Source: Pleomorphomonas oryzae DSM 16300
Lineage (GTDB): Bacteria; Pseudomonadota; Alphaproteobacteria; Rhizobiales; Pleomorphomonadaceae
NCBI RefSeq assembly: GCF_000422965.1
Contig: NZ_AUHB01000008.1
Coordinates: forward strand, 178,313 to 242,312
Length of the DNA stretch: 64,000 bases
Direction: 5' to 3'
This document shows positions 1-8,301 of the stretch, piece after piece (position 1 is the first letter of the stretch; the number at the start of each line of letters is the position of its first letter). A program made the translations under genes and the position numbers. Below the pieces are notes generated by a model that did no database searches, was not told where the DNA came from, and saw nothing but the letters and a program-made list of their open reading frames with translations.

Positions 1-545
1 GCTATTTCTCCGGCCGGTTGCCGGGCGACGGCGGCGACACATTCCTCGCCGTGCAGACCTACACCATCTCCAGTGGCGGCTCCTATTGCGACGCCCTCAC
101 CAACCGCACCATCGCCATCGTCCACATCCTGGAGCCGAAGGCGCGCGAGCAGAAGATGGTGGTGGTGAAAGCCGAGGAGATGGCCAAGGACATCAACGCC
201 GCCGGCCACGTGGCGCTCTACGGCATCCTGTTCGACACCGACAAGGCAACGCTGAAGCCGGACTCCGAACCGACACTGACCGAGATCGCCAAGCTGCTCG
301 CGGACAATCCCGACCTCAAGGTGGTCATCGTCGGTCACACCGACAATGTCGGCGCCTTCGACTACAACATCGACCTCTCCAAGAAGCGGGCGGCCGCCGT
401 GGTCGGCGCGCTGACCAAGCGCTTCCAGGTTCCGGCCGACCGGATGAAGAGCGCCGGCGTCGGCATGGTGGCGCCGGTTGCCACCAACACCACCGACGAC
501 GGCCGCGCCAAGAATCGCCGTGTCGAGGTGGTGAGACTCAACTAA
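1..545 (+). CDS. OmpA-family C-terminal domain protein, 5' end outside window
   Basis: The reading frame is already open at base 3, so only the last 180 codons are present and the true start lies to the left. The last ~115 residues form an OmpA/MotB-type peptidoglycan-binding domain: a beta strand ending FDTDKATLKP, then LTEIAKLLADNPDLKVVIVGHTDN, with the conserved NVGAFDYNIDLSKKRA and NRRVEVV segments. Such domains bind diaminopimelate in peptidoglycan from the periplasm. The upstream part (YFSGRLPGDGGD...) is not recognisable. It ends just before a hairpin and faces the membrane gene on the other strand. OmpA domain is secure; the full protein's identity is unknown. Confidence 0.85.
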   Translation, partial: YFSGRLPGDGGDTFLAVQTYTISSGGSYCDALTNRTIAIVHILEPKAREQKMVVVKAEEMAKDINAAGHVALYGILFDTDKATLKPDSEPTLTEIAKLLADNPDLKVVIVGHTDNVGAFDYNIDLSKKRAAAVVGALTKRFQVPADRMKSAGVGMVAPVATNTTDDGRAKNRRVEVVRLN

Positions 546-564
546 GCCGAATGGAAGATGCGTG

Positions 565-585
565 AGGGGCGCTTATGGCGCCCCT
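565..585. terminator. Hairpin between convergent genes
   Basis: AGGGGCGC and GCGCCCCT form a perfect 8-bp stem with a 5-base loop. It sits between the convergent stops of the OmpA-domain gene (545) and the membrane protein gene (591). There is no T-run on either side, so intrinsic termination is plausible, not proven. Confidence 0.5.
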
Positions 586-590
586 CCCCG

Positions 591-1544
591 TTATGCCGCG
601 AATCCCTCCCGACCCCGGTTGATCAGGTCGCGGAACGGCCGGGAGGCCTCGGCGAGCCTGTCGTCCCAGTCGGGGTTGGGCCGCTGCCCCTCGATCTCGG
701 CAAAATAGACCTGCATCAGCGCGGCGATGCAGAAGGGATCGATCAGCGCCCGCTGCAGGGCCACCGCCAGGAGCAGCGCGAAGGCCAGCGTCCAGCCGGC
801 CGTCTCGCCCGGCACTAGGTAGACGAAGGCCGCTGCCGGCGAGATCAGCAGTGCGAACAGCACCACCGTCAGCGCCCAGCGAAACAGCATCAGCCAGACG
901 GAGTTACGCAGGATGGCCGGCGCGTTCTGGGCATAGAGCACGATGCTTTCGCGCGCCGTCGTCCAGGGATCCGTCGAAGCGATGCGGATCTGCCGGGTCA
1001 GCACCAGTTCGTCGATGAAGTTGGTGGAGAGACGCACCACTGTATCCACCAGCCGCACGAAGCCGGAAAGGCCCGGCATCCCCATGAGATCGGTCAGCCA
1101 GTCGATGAGCCTCGTCACCGCGCGCACCGCGCCCTTGACCAGTTGGTCGAGCACGAATAACAGGCTCACCTCGCCAAAGCGTTCCCGCACGATGGCGAGC
1201 GCCGCCGCCACCTGCCCCTTGCCGGGCGGCAGCGGCGTGCCGTCGAAGGCCTGCGTCAGCGCCGCCACGTGACCGGCGGTGAGGAGATAGAGGAGATAGT
1301 CGCGAATCCACCAGAGGATGATGCCGAGCACGACAAAGCCGAGAAGGCCGCCATAGATCGTTCCAGCCTCGACAGGCACCGAGCTCACGATATGGCCAAG
1401 TCCCCAGCCGAGGAAGGCCCCGATGGAAACAGTGAGCATGGCGCCCACGGCGATCGCCAGATTGACGGCGAGCCGCAGCACCAGGAAGGGCCAGGTCCGG
1501 CCAACAAGGCCAAGCGACCGCCACACCGAAAACGACCAGAGCAT
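591..1544 (-). CDS. Multi-pass membrane protein of unknown function
   Basis: A 317-residue protein with about six hydrophobic segments, among them WPFLVLRLAVNLAIAVGAML, IYGGLLGFVVLGIILWWI and WALTVVLFALLISPAAAFVYL. The C-terminal tail EGQRPNPDWDDRLAEASRPFRDL is charged. I chose the ATG at 1544 because GGAGGGG lies just upstream; the in-frame extension to 1703 has no hydrophobic or protein-like character. No catalytic motif is visible. Hydrophobic segments around a central loop suggest an inner-membrane protein, possibly a channel or transporter accessory, but I do not recognise the family. Confidence 0.75.
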   Translation of the reverse strand: MLWSFSVWRSLGLVGRTWPFLVLRLAVNLAIAVGAMLTVSIGAFLGWGLGHIVSSVPVEAGTIYGGLLGFVVLGIILWWIRDYLLYLLTAGHVAALTQAFDGTPLPPGKGQVAAALAIVRERFGEVSLLFVLDQLVKGAVRAVTRLIDWLTDLMGMPGLSGFVRLVDTVVRLSTNFIDELVLTRQIRIASTDPWTTARESIVLYAQNAPAILRNSVWLMLFRWALTVVLFALLISPAAAFVYLVPGETAGWTLAFALLLAVALQRALIDPFCIAALMQVYFAEIEGQRPNPDWDDRLAEASRPFRDLINRGREGFAA

Positions 1545-1709
1545 CCGTCCCCTCCGTCCATGCTTACGCAAGCGATACGGTCCTTGGCATTTACCGCAAT
1601 GGCTTAACGAAGAGGTTACTTTTACAGCAGAATGTAAACATTGATAAGAAGATGGAAGCGGTGGACGGGGCATAGTGGGGTTGACTTCGATGCCCGAGAC
1701 CACCCCAAC

Positions 1710-2867
1710 ATGCGGGACCCCATTCGCCGTTTTCAGTCGATCAGTACAAATGCCCGCACAGCGGTGCGCGAGTTTCGCGACGGCGTGTCACAACCCAACA
1801 TGGCCTTCGTGCTGTTCTTCTGCTCCAGCGCCTATGAACTCGACGAGATCGCCGAGGAGATGGCCCTGGGGTTTCCCGGCGTTACGGTTTTCGGCTGCAC
1901 GACGGCCGGTGAGATCGGCCCCGAAGGCTATCTCACCTACAGCCTCAGCGGCGCCAGCTTTCCCCGCGACAGTTTCGCAGCCGTCGGTCGCCTCGTCCCC
2001 GACCTGCAGCGGTTCGAACCGGCATCGGCGCGCATCCACGTCCAGTCGCTACTGCTGGAACTCGATGCCGAAACCGCTGACCGCCCGAGACTCGTCAATC
2101 GCTTCGCGCTGTCGCTGATCGACGGCCTGTCGATCCGCGAGGAACTGGTCGGCCGCGCCTTCCAGTCGGCGCTCGACGATATCTGTCTGATCGGCGGATC
2201 GGCGGGCGACGATCTCAACTTCCGACGCACCCACGTCTACGCCGATGGCGGCTTCCACACTGACGCTGCGGTGGTGATGCTGATCGCCACGTCGCGACCG
2301 TTCCGCGCCGTGAAGATTCAGAATTTCACTCCGATGCAGGAACGGCTGGTGGTGACGGCGGCCGAACCAGAACGCCGGCTGGTCCGGGAGATCAACGGGC
2401 TGCCGGCCACCGAGGAATATGCGCGAGCGACCGACACCACCCCGAAGGGCCTCGGCCCAGCTAGGTTCGCCGCGGCGCCGATCGTCGTTTTCCTGAGCGG
2501 CAGCCAGTACGTGCGCGCGGTCCAGACCGCCCATGGCGACGGCAGTCTCACCTTCTATTGCGCCGTTGATGAGGGCATGGTGTTCCGTATCGCCAGCATG
2601 ACGGATCTGCTCTCCGACCTGAAGGCCGCGCTGGCGGAGATCCGCGACGCCATCGGCAGACCCAAGCTGCTCATCGGGTTCGACTGCATCCTGAGAAAGC
2701 TGACTATTTCCGCCAAAAGCCTGACCCGGGACGTCGAACACCTGTTCGAAGAGAACAATGTCGTCGGCTTCTCCTGTTATGGCGAGCAATATCAGGGCAT
2801 CCACGTCAACCATACCCTGACGGGCGTCGCGATCGGCGACTTGCCGGAGGACACCCGGCATGGCTAA
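1710..2867 (+). CDS. FIST domain signal-input protein
   Basis: About 385 residues if it starts at ATG 1710; a TTG start at 1641 would add 23 residues, and neither has a strong Shine-Dalgarno site. The N-terminal half (FVLFFCSSAYELDEIAEEMALGFPGVTVFGCTTAGEIGPEGY) is the FIST_N signature and the rest (FSCYGEQYQG near the end) is the FIST_C/NIST region. FIST domains are predicted small-ligand sensors that feed signal-transduction outputs. The stop overlaps the next gene's start by 8 bases, so it is translationally coupled to a GGDEF protein. The likely role is ligand input to cyclic-di-GMP signalling. Confidence 0.85.
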   Translation: MRDPIRRFQSISTNARTAVREFRDGVSQPNMAFVLFFCSSAYELDEIAEEMALGFPGVTVFGCTTAGEIGPEGYLTYSLSGASFPRDSFAAVGRLVPDLQRFEPASARIHVQSLLLELDAETADRPRLVNRFALSLIDGLSIREELVGRAFQSALDDICLIGGSAGDDLNFRRTHVYADGGFHTDAAVVMLIATSRPFRAVKIQNFTPMQERLVVTAAEPERRLVREINGLPATEEYARATDTTPKGLGPARFAAAPIVVFLSGSQYVRAVQTAHGDGSLTFYCAVDEGMVFRIASMTDLLSDLKAALAEIRDAIGRPKLLIGFDCILRKLTISAKSLTRDVEHLFEENNVVGFSCYGEQYQGIHVNHTLTGVAIGDLPEDTRHG

Positions 2868-4059
2868 GCGTCCGCTTCTGGGCTCTGAGTCCGACCCGAA
2901 ACTGCTGCTGGCCGAGATCGCCCGGCAGAACAAGGTCATCGAGGCGCTAATGAACCGGCTGGAGCGCAACGCCGCCGGCGACTATCGTACCGAATTCGAC
3001 GAACTCCAGACGGCCGTCGCCCTGAAGGGCGAGGTGCGCCGCCGTACCGCCGCCCTGGAAACCGCCCTCCGAGACAACGAGCTAATCACCCGCAAACTGC
3101 GCGAATCCGAGTTCAAGCTGCTCGGCGTCGTCAACCAGCCGCTGGTCGGCATCTCCACCTCCGAAGAGGGAAGATTCACTTTTGCCAACAAAAAGATGGC
3201 CGACATGTTCGGCTATGACGTCAGCGAGGTGATCGGCCGTGACGTTCTCACCCTGGTGGCCGAGTGCGACCGGCCGATGGTGGCCGAGCACACGCGCCAG
3301 CGCATGTCCGGCGAAGTGCCGATGGCCGACTACACCTTTCGCGGCCTGCGCAAGGACGGTGTGGAGATCGATATCGAGCTGCACGGCAGCGTCCACAACG
3401 TCGGCGTCAGGCCGGTCGCCGTCAGCATCATGCTCGACATCAGCAAGCGCCGGCAGGCCGAGCGGCGGGCCGAAGGGCTGCATGCCCTCTTGCGCGAGCA
3501 GTCGCTCCGCGACGCGCTGACCGGACTCTACAACCGCCGCTATCTCGACGTGGCGCTGGAAGAGGAATGCAATCGGGCCCAACGGGACGGCCATGCCTTC
3601 AGCGTCGTCATGTGCGATCTCGACCATTTCAAGCTGGTCAACGACCGATACGGCCATCAGGCGGGCGACGACGTGCTCGCCATCATCGCCGCGGTCATCG
3701 ACAAGCGCTGCGGATCGGCAGCCCAGGCCTTCCGCTACGGCGGCGAGGAGTTTCTCGCCCTGCTGCCGGGCCAGACCGGTGCCGCGGCGGCCGGCTGGGC
3801 CAACGCACTGCGCAAGGAGCTGCAGACGCAGATCGTCAATCCCGGCCGCGACGCCTTCCGCATCACCGCTTCCTTCGGCGTCGCATCCTTCCCCGAGCAT
3901 GGCCTCTGCGGCAACGATCTGATCGGCCTCGCCGATCAGGCTCTTTACCAGGCCAAGCGAGGCGGCCGTAACCAGGTGCGGATTGCCGATCTCTCAAACG
4001 GGCGAGCCTCTGCCCTCCAGGAACCGCCCCTTCCAATGACAGCACAGGGCAGAAGATAG
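2860..4059 (+). CDS. PAS-GGDEF diguanylate cyclase
   Basis: 399 residues: an N-terminal coiled-coil (residues ~15-85), a PAS domain (~85-195, ending in a PAC-like DISKRRQAERR), then GGDEF (~215-375). The active loop is GGEEF (294-298) and the metal site CDLDHFK (252-258) is present, so it should condense two GTP to c-di-GMP. The usual RxxD inhibitory I-site five residues before GGEEF is missing, so product inhibition by that route is not expected. No membrane segment, so cytoplasmic. It overlaps the FIST gene by 8 bases, which supports a sensor-output pair. Confidence 0.92.
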   Translation: MAKRPLLGSESDPKLLLAEIARQNKVIEALMNRLERNAAGDYRTEFDELQTAVALKGEVRRRTAALETALRDNELITRKLRESEFKLLGVVNQPLVGISTSEEGRFTFANKKMADMFGYDVSEVIGRDVLTLVAECDRPMVAEHTRQRMSGEVPMADYTFRGLRKDGVEIDIELHGSVHNVGVRPVAVSIMLDISKRRQAERRAEGLHALLREQSLRDALTGLYNRRYLDVALEEECNRAQRDGHAFSVVMCDLDHFKLVNDRYGHQAGDDVLAIIAAVIDKRCGSAAQAFRYGGEEFLALLPGQTGAAAAGWANALRKELQTQIVNPGRDAFRITASFGVASFPEHGLCGNDLIGLADQALYQAKRGGRNQVRIADLSNGRASALQEPPLPMTAQGRR

Positions 4060-4246
4060 CGAACCGGGCGGCGAAGGTGGAGAGTCACTTCATCTCGTCA
4101 TGGATCGACAGCGGCAACAGCCATCCGCCTTGCGGGCTGAAAACGAAAAATCAGACCACTACAAGCATTTCTCGAGCGCTTAACCTTTCGCAACGCGGTG
4201 GAAGCGACGGGCGCTTTGCCGCCATTCTGGCGAAGGGAGACATGCG

Positions 4247-4864
4247 ATGGCGACGCTCATTCTTCCGGGCTGGCAAGGCTCGGGGCCCGGACACTGGCAG
4301 GCGCATTGGCTGAACCTGATGGACAGGACGGTGCTGGTGCGGCAGCGCGATTGGGAGCGCCCGGATCTCGATGACTGGCTTGCAGAGGCAATCGAGGCGA
4401 TCGAGCGCTATCCGAATCCCATTCTGGTTGGCCACAGCCTCGGCGCCATCCTGATCGCCCACCTTGCGAGCCGCTACCCGGACCTGCTGATCGCCGGCGC
4501 GCTGCTGGTCGCGCCCGCCGACGTTGACAACCAGGCGGACACCGTGCCGGCCGTCGCCTCCTTCGCTCCCATTCCGACCGGGCCGCTCGGCTTTCCGGCC
4601 ATCGTGGTCGGCAGCCGCAACGATCCGTGGATGCCATCCGCCCGCGCCCGTATCCTCGCCCGCATGTGGGAGGCTGAGTATGTCGACGCCGGACATGCCG
4701 GCCACATCAATGCCATGACTGACCTGGGCGCTTGGCCCGAAGGTCAGAAGCTGCTCGCTCGCGTAACGGCGGTGGCACGAAGTCGGTCGCTGGCGCGCGG
4801 CAGCGGCTTCTGCGGCGGTGCGGCGCGCAAGGGAATTTACCCATTGGCCGCTGCCGCGAACTGA
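4247..4864 (+). CDS. RBBP9/YdeN-family alpha/beta hydrolase
   Basis: 205 residues, the usual length of the family. The nucleophile elbow is GHSLG (Ser64), preceded by the N-terminal LILPGWQGSGPGHWQ typical of RBBP9/YdeN proteins. The acid is probably the Asp in VVGSRNDPWM and the base the His in DAGHAGHIN. These are small cytoplasmic serine hydrolases with poorly defined substrates. It appears to be a single-gene unit between the cyclase and the opposing Rrf2 gene; its natural substrate cannot be told from the sequence. Confidence 0.88.
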   Translation: MATLILPGWQGSGPGHWQAHWLNLMDRTVLVRQRDWERPDLDDWLAEAIEAIERYPNPILVGHSLGAILIAHLASRYPDLLIAGALLVAPADVDNQADTVPAVASFAPIPTGPLGFPAIVVGSRNDPWMPSARARILARMWEAEYVDAGHAGHINAMTDLGAWPEGQKLLARVTAVARSRSLARGSGFCGGAARKGIYPLAAAAN

Positions 4865-4939
4865 AAATGACCTGTCAACAATCAGCAGCGCGGCATCACC
4901 GCCGAGAATAGCGGCCGGCCTCCTGACGGAACACTGGCA

Positions 4940-5383
4940 CTAGCCGGCGAGCACCATGGCAGCCGTGTTGGATTTCTGCAGCATGTCGGCCAGCGTGGTG
5001 CGGTCGAGCACCTCTGCCATGGCGTCCCGCACCTCGGTCATGACAATGCGGACCGAACAGGTGGAGAGGTCGCCGCAGTCGTCGCAGGGCTGGAAGGCGG
5101 TCCGACTGGCGCAGGCAATCGGCGCCAGTGGTCCATCAAGCGCCCGCACCACCGGTCCGATGACAATCTCGGCCGCCGGGCGGCTCAGAGCAAAGCCGCC
5201 GCCGGGGCCTTTCCACGAGCGGACGAAGCCAGCGTTCTTGAGATCGCGCATGATGGCGTCGAGGAATTTCTTGGAGATATTCTCGCGTGCCGCGATTTCC
5301 GCCACCTGGACCGCCTTGCCAGGCTCCGAGCGAGCAAGGTGGACCAGCGCCTTGAGCCCGTATTTGCCCTTCTTGGTCAGCAT
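4940..5383 (-). CDS. Rrf2-family transcriptional regulator
   Basis: 147 residues with the Rrf2 winged helix: MLTKKGKYGLKALVHLA, a recognition region around ENISKKFLDAIMRDLKNAGFV, and the wing GPGGGFALSRP. Four cysteines at 91, 100, 103 and 109 sit where IscR/NsrR-like members bind an Fe-S cluster, so an Fe-S redox, iron or NO sensor is likely. It is divergent from the aldo/keto reductase gene across 318 bases, which makes that gene a possible target. The spacing is not that of IscR (Cys92/98/104), so I do not assign a subtype. Confidence 0.9.
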   Translation of the reverse strand: MLTKKGKYGLKALVHLARSEPGKAVQVAEIAARENISKKFLDAIMRDLKNAGFVRSWKGPGGGFALSRPAAEIVIGPVVRALDGPLAPIACASRTAFQPCDDCGDLSTCSVRIVMTEVRDAMAEVLDRTTLADMLQKSNTAAMVLAG

Positions 5384-5701
5384 TGCTCGTCTCCAGACGC
5401 GTTAAAGGCCGAAATAGCGGCGTACGGGCATGGCGTCAATCGATCGGAGCTCCTTTGGCTCACCACAATGACGGAAGTTGATGCATCCCGTGAGTTCGCG
5501 GCAATTCGTTCTGGATCCGATCGGAACACCTTGGAAGATCAAGGCAAACCATGTGCGGTCAAACCGGCTTCTCGCGGCATATCGTTCCAGCATCACCCGG
5601 CAAAAGGAAAATACAAGCCTGATGACGCCCGGAAATATTGGCTAGCCTTCTCAGGATTGCTGGCCAGATCCAGCACACAGACCTCTTCCGGAGCGAGGAA
5701 A
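5384..5701. other. Divergent intergenic region, Rrf2 / aldo-keto reductase
   Basis: 318 bases between the divergent Rrf2 and aldo/keto reductase starts. The frame is open upstream of 5702, but its translation (low-complexity, Ser/Lys-rich) does not look like protein. It must hold both promoters; I could not assign specific boxes. Confidence 0.5.
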
Positions 5702-6664
5702 ATGCCAGAAGGCCGAATGCCGAGCCCCCTGTCTACCGTCGCAGGCAAGCCACTGTCACGGGTCGGACTTGGTACGGCCGCTTTTGGCAAGGGTGGCAAT
5801 GCAGACGACCTCGCTGACGCCACCTTGCGGCGTGCCCTCGACCTCGGCATCAACTGGATCGATACGGATGCAGTGTTCGGATTTGGCGGTGCCGAGCGGC
5901 TGATCGGCCGCACCCTGGCCGAGCTGCCGGTTGATGATCGTCCCTTCATCGCCATTGCAGCGGGCTACGATTGGGATGGCCGATCACGGCGAGTCACGCC
6001 GCAGCTTGCCATGCAACCGCGCCGCCTGCGTCAACAGATCGAACGGTCACTCGCCCGCCTCGGCATTGAAGCCGCCGACCTCGTCAAACTCAATCTCGAC
6101 GCAAGCTCGGACGCGCTATTCGAAGATGCATGGTCGACTTTGCTCGATCTCAAGCAGAGCGGCCTCGTCCGAGCGGTTGGCCTGATCGCACCCGACAGCG
6201 CTCGCCTCGAACGCGCCGAGCGGATCGGCGCCTGCGACGCCGTCTACGTCGAGTTGTCGCTGGTCGATCGCCGCATCGGCGACAGTGAACTTCTATGGCG
6301 GCGGATGCCAACGTCTACGATCATCGCCTATCGGACGCTTGGCGGTGGCGAGCTGGTGTCACCCAGCGGCCCCATCGATGCGCCCAACAAACTGGCCCTA
6401 GGTCCGCTCAGGCAGCTTCTCCAAACAATCGCCACCCGTCGGCACGCAATGCCGTCGGCCGTCGCCGCAGCCTGGAGCCTGACCTGGCTAGGAATAGCCG
6501 GCATCGCCGTGGGGGCTCAATGTCCCGAGCACATCGCCGCTGTCGCTTCTGCGCCGGAGGTCGAACTCTCCGTGCGCGACCTTTCCGACATCGCAAACCT
6601 CTTGCCGACACTCGGTCCCGAGCGCGGCCCTCTTCATCCCCGCCGGTTCGCCAAAGCGGCATGA
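5702..6664 (+). CDS. Aldo/keto reductase (D-threo-aldose dehydrogenase-like)
   Basis: 320 residues. The N-terminus LSRVGLGTAAFGKGG, the Asp/Tyr-region segment RALDLGINWIDTDAVFGFGGAERLIGRTLAELP, and the RQQIERSLARLGIEAADLVKLN helix match the AKR TIM barrel. This layout resembles the L-fucose/D-threo-aldose dehydrogenase branch. The usual catalytic Tyr is replaced: the motif reads DTDAVFGFGGAE where most members have DTAxxYG, so activity is uncertain. The start at 5702 has GAGGAA just upstream. It is probably an NAD(P)-dependent sugar or aldehyde oxidoreductase if functional. Confidence 0.78.
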   Translation: MPEGRMPSPLSTVAGKPLSRVGLGTAAFGKGGNADDLADATLRRALDLGINWIDTDAVFGFGGAERLIGRTLAELPVDDRPFIAIAAGYDWDGRSRRVTPQLAMQPRRLRQQIERSLARLGIEAADLVKLNLDASSDALFEDAWSTLLDLKQSGLVRAVGLIAPDSARLERAERIGACDAVYVELSLVDRRIGDSELLWRRMPTSTIIAYRTLGGGELVSPSGPIDAPNKLALGPLRQLLQTIATRRHAMPSAVAAAWSLTWLGIAGIAVGAQCPEHIAAVASAPEVELSVRDLSDIANLLPTLGPERGPLHPRRFAKAA

Positions 6665-6783
6665 ACCCAGTCGTTTTCTCTCAGAAGAGTTTCAGCTCCC
6701 GTCTCCCAACATCGCCCGCTCGGCGCTCGACAGTTCCCGAGACGGCCCCGCGAAGGCTCAACCTCTCGTCGCCGTTCGTCAAT

Positions 6784-7854
6784 TCAAGCCGTGGGTTCTG
6801 CTTGTTCCTGCGTGAGCGCCAACGCTGCCGCCGAACGAATGTCGGCGGCGAGCTCATCGACGCGTGCCGGATCGGCGTCCCAGGCGAACATGAAACGGGC
6901 ACCGCCGCCGATGAAGGTGTAGAAGCGCCAACCTCGACGGCGCAACTCGTCCAGCACGGCCTCGGGAGCACTCAGGAACACCGAGTTTGCCTCTACGGGA
7001 AAGAGCAATTCGATGCCGGGCACGCCGGCGATCGCCGCCGTCAACCGGGCTGCGCAAGCGTTGCCGTGGCGGGCATTGCGCAGCCAGGCCCCACTTTCCA
7101 GCATGCCGATCCATGGCGCCGACAGGAACCGCATCTTCGACGCGAGCTGCCCGGCCTGCTTGCAGCGATAGTCAAAATCCTCGGCCAGCGCCCTGTCGAA
7201 GAAGATGACAGCTTCGCCGACAGCCATGCCGTTCTTGGTTCCGCCGAAACAGAGCACGTCGACGCCGGCCTGCCAGGATAGCTCGGCCGGCGAACAGCCA
7301 AGCGCCGCACAGGCATGAGCAAAGCGGGCGCCGTCCATATGCAGCTTGAGCCCCAGCTCCCGGCAGACCGCGGCGATGGCTCGGACTTCCTCGATGCTAT
7401 AGACGAGGCCGGTTTCGGTTGGCTGGGTGATGGTCACCACCCGAGGCTTGGGGAAATGGATGTCGGACCGACTGTTGGCCAGCGCCCTGATGATATCCGG
7501 CGTCAGCTTGGGTGCCGTCGGTGACGCGACAAGCAGCTTCGATCCGTTGGAAAAGAACTCGGGCGCGCCACACTCGTCGGTTTCCACGTGCGCCGACGAG
7601 GCGCAGATGACGCTGTGGAACGACTGGCAAAGGGAAGCGAGAGCCAGCGAGTTGGCCGCTGTGCCGTTGAAGACGAAAAAGACCTCGCAGTCCTTTTCGA
7701 ACAGATGCCTGAACGCGTCGGCGGCGCGCTGGGTCCACGCATCCTCGCCATAGGCGATGGCCGAGCCGCCATTGGCGCGCTCCATCTCGGCCCAGGCCTC
7801 GGGACAGATGCCGGCGTAATTGTCGCTTGCGAATTGCTGGGCGGGATTGGTCAC
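6784..7854 (-). CDS. ltaE: Low-specificity L-threonine aldolase
   Basis: 356 residues, a PLP fold-type I enzyme that cleaves L-threonine/allo-threonine to glycine and acetaldehyde. Signs: FASDNYAGICPEAWAEM at the N-terminus, YGEDAWTQRAADAF, the stacking His89 (SSAHVETDECGAPEF), Asp174 in LHMDGARFAHA, and the Schiff-base Lys207 in FGGTKNGMAVGEAV. The length is normal. It is transcribed away from the PLP fold-type II pair starting at 8302, which hints at shared beta-hydroxy amino acid metabolism. Confidence 0.93.
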   Translation of the reverse strand: MTNPAQQFASDNYAGICPEAWAEMERANGGSAIAYGEDAWTQRAADAFRHLFEKDCEVFFVFNGTAANSLALASLCQSFHSVICASSAHVETDECGAPEFFSNGSKLLVASPTAPKLTPDIIRALANSRSDIHFPKPRVVTITQPTETGLVYSIEEVRAIAAVCRELGLKLHMDGARFAHACAALGCSPAELSWQAGVDVLCFGGTKNGMAVGEAVIFFDRALAEDFDYRCKQAGQLASKMRFLSAPWIGMLESGAWLRNARHGNACAARLTAAIAGVPGIELLFPVEANSVFLSAPEAVLDELRRRGWRFYTFIGGGARFMFAWDADPARVDELAADIRSAAALALTQEQAEPTA

Positions 7855-8301
7855 GTCAACTTCCTCTCATTTCAGAAGCGGAGCGACGCGTGGCTGGGAT
7901 CCCGTTGGTTGCCGGTCGGCCACATCCCCCTCTTCACGAAGGGCACCACCTTGCTCGGGAGCAGGTTGGTGTCGGGCGTCTCCCCGACTCTTGATGCATG
8001 AATGGCAATTACCACTACAACCGACCTCCGGCAACCGTCTGTCGAGGCGTGCCGATAGAAACGCCCGGTCTCCTTGCCTCTGGTATCCTTTTGCCTGCTC
8101 CTTGATGCCGATTCATACCAAGCTGGCTCAAGTCCAAGCTTTCTATATTCTCCGGTGGCGCGGCTTGCGGCACATCATGTCGCCATCGGCGCAACTGCGG
8201 CATCCTGAATGCGCGCACGAGGCTTGCACGATCGGGACGCCTGCCGGCGCAAGGATCGCGGATAGGCGTGCGACCACGGAACGAATAAGGGGATATGGAC
8301 T
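7855..8301. other. Divergent intergenic region, ltaE / PLP enzyme pair
   Basis: 447 bases between divergent starts. On the minus strand around 8078-8097 there is a CAGGCAAAAGGAT...CAGAG string that recalls the 3' part of a glycine aptamer, but the remaining conserved aptamer elements are not seen. No convincing ORF. Confidence 0.4.

Noticed and set aside
1641..1709. N-terminal extension of the FIST protein from TTG 1641
   Set aside because: Trp/Arg-rich and without ribosome site; kept only as an alternative start.
8078..8097. Minus-strand string resembling the 3' core of a glycine riboswitch, upstream of ltaE
   Set aside because: Only the CAGGCAAAAGG-like part is there; the CCGAAGGGGCAA-type core and a clear P1 stem are missing, and it is ~220 bases from the start codon.
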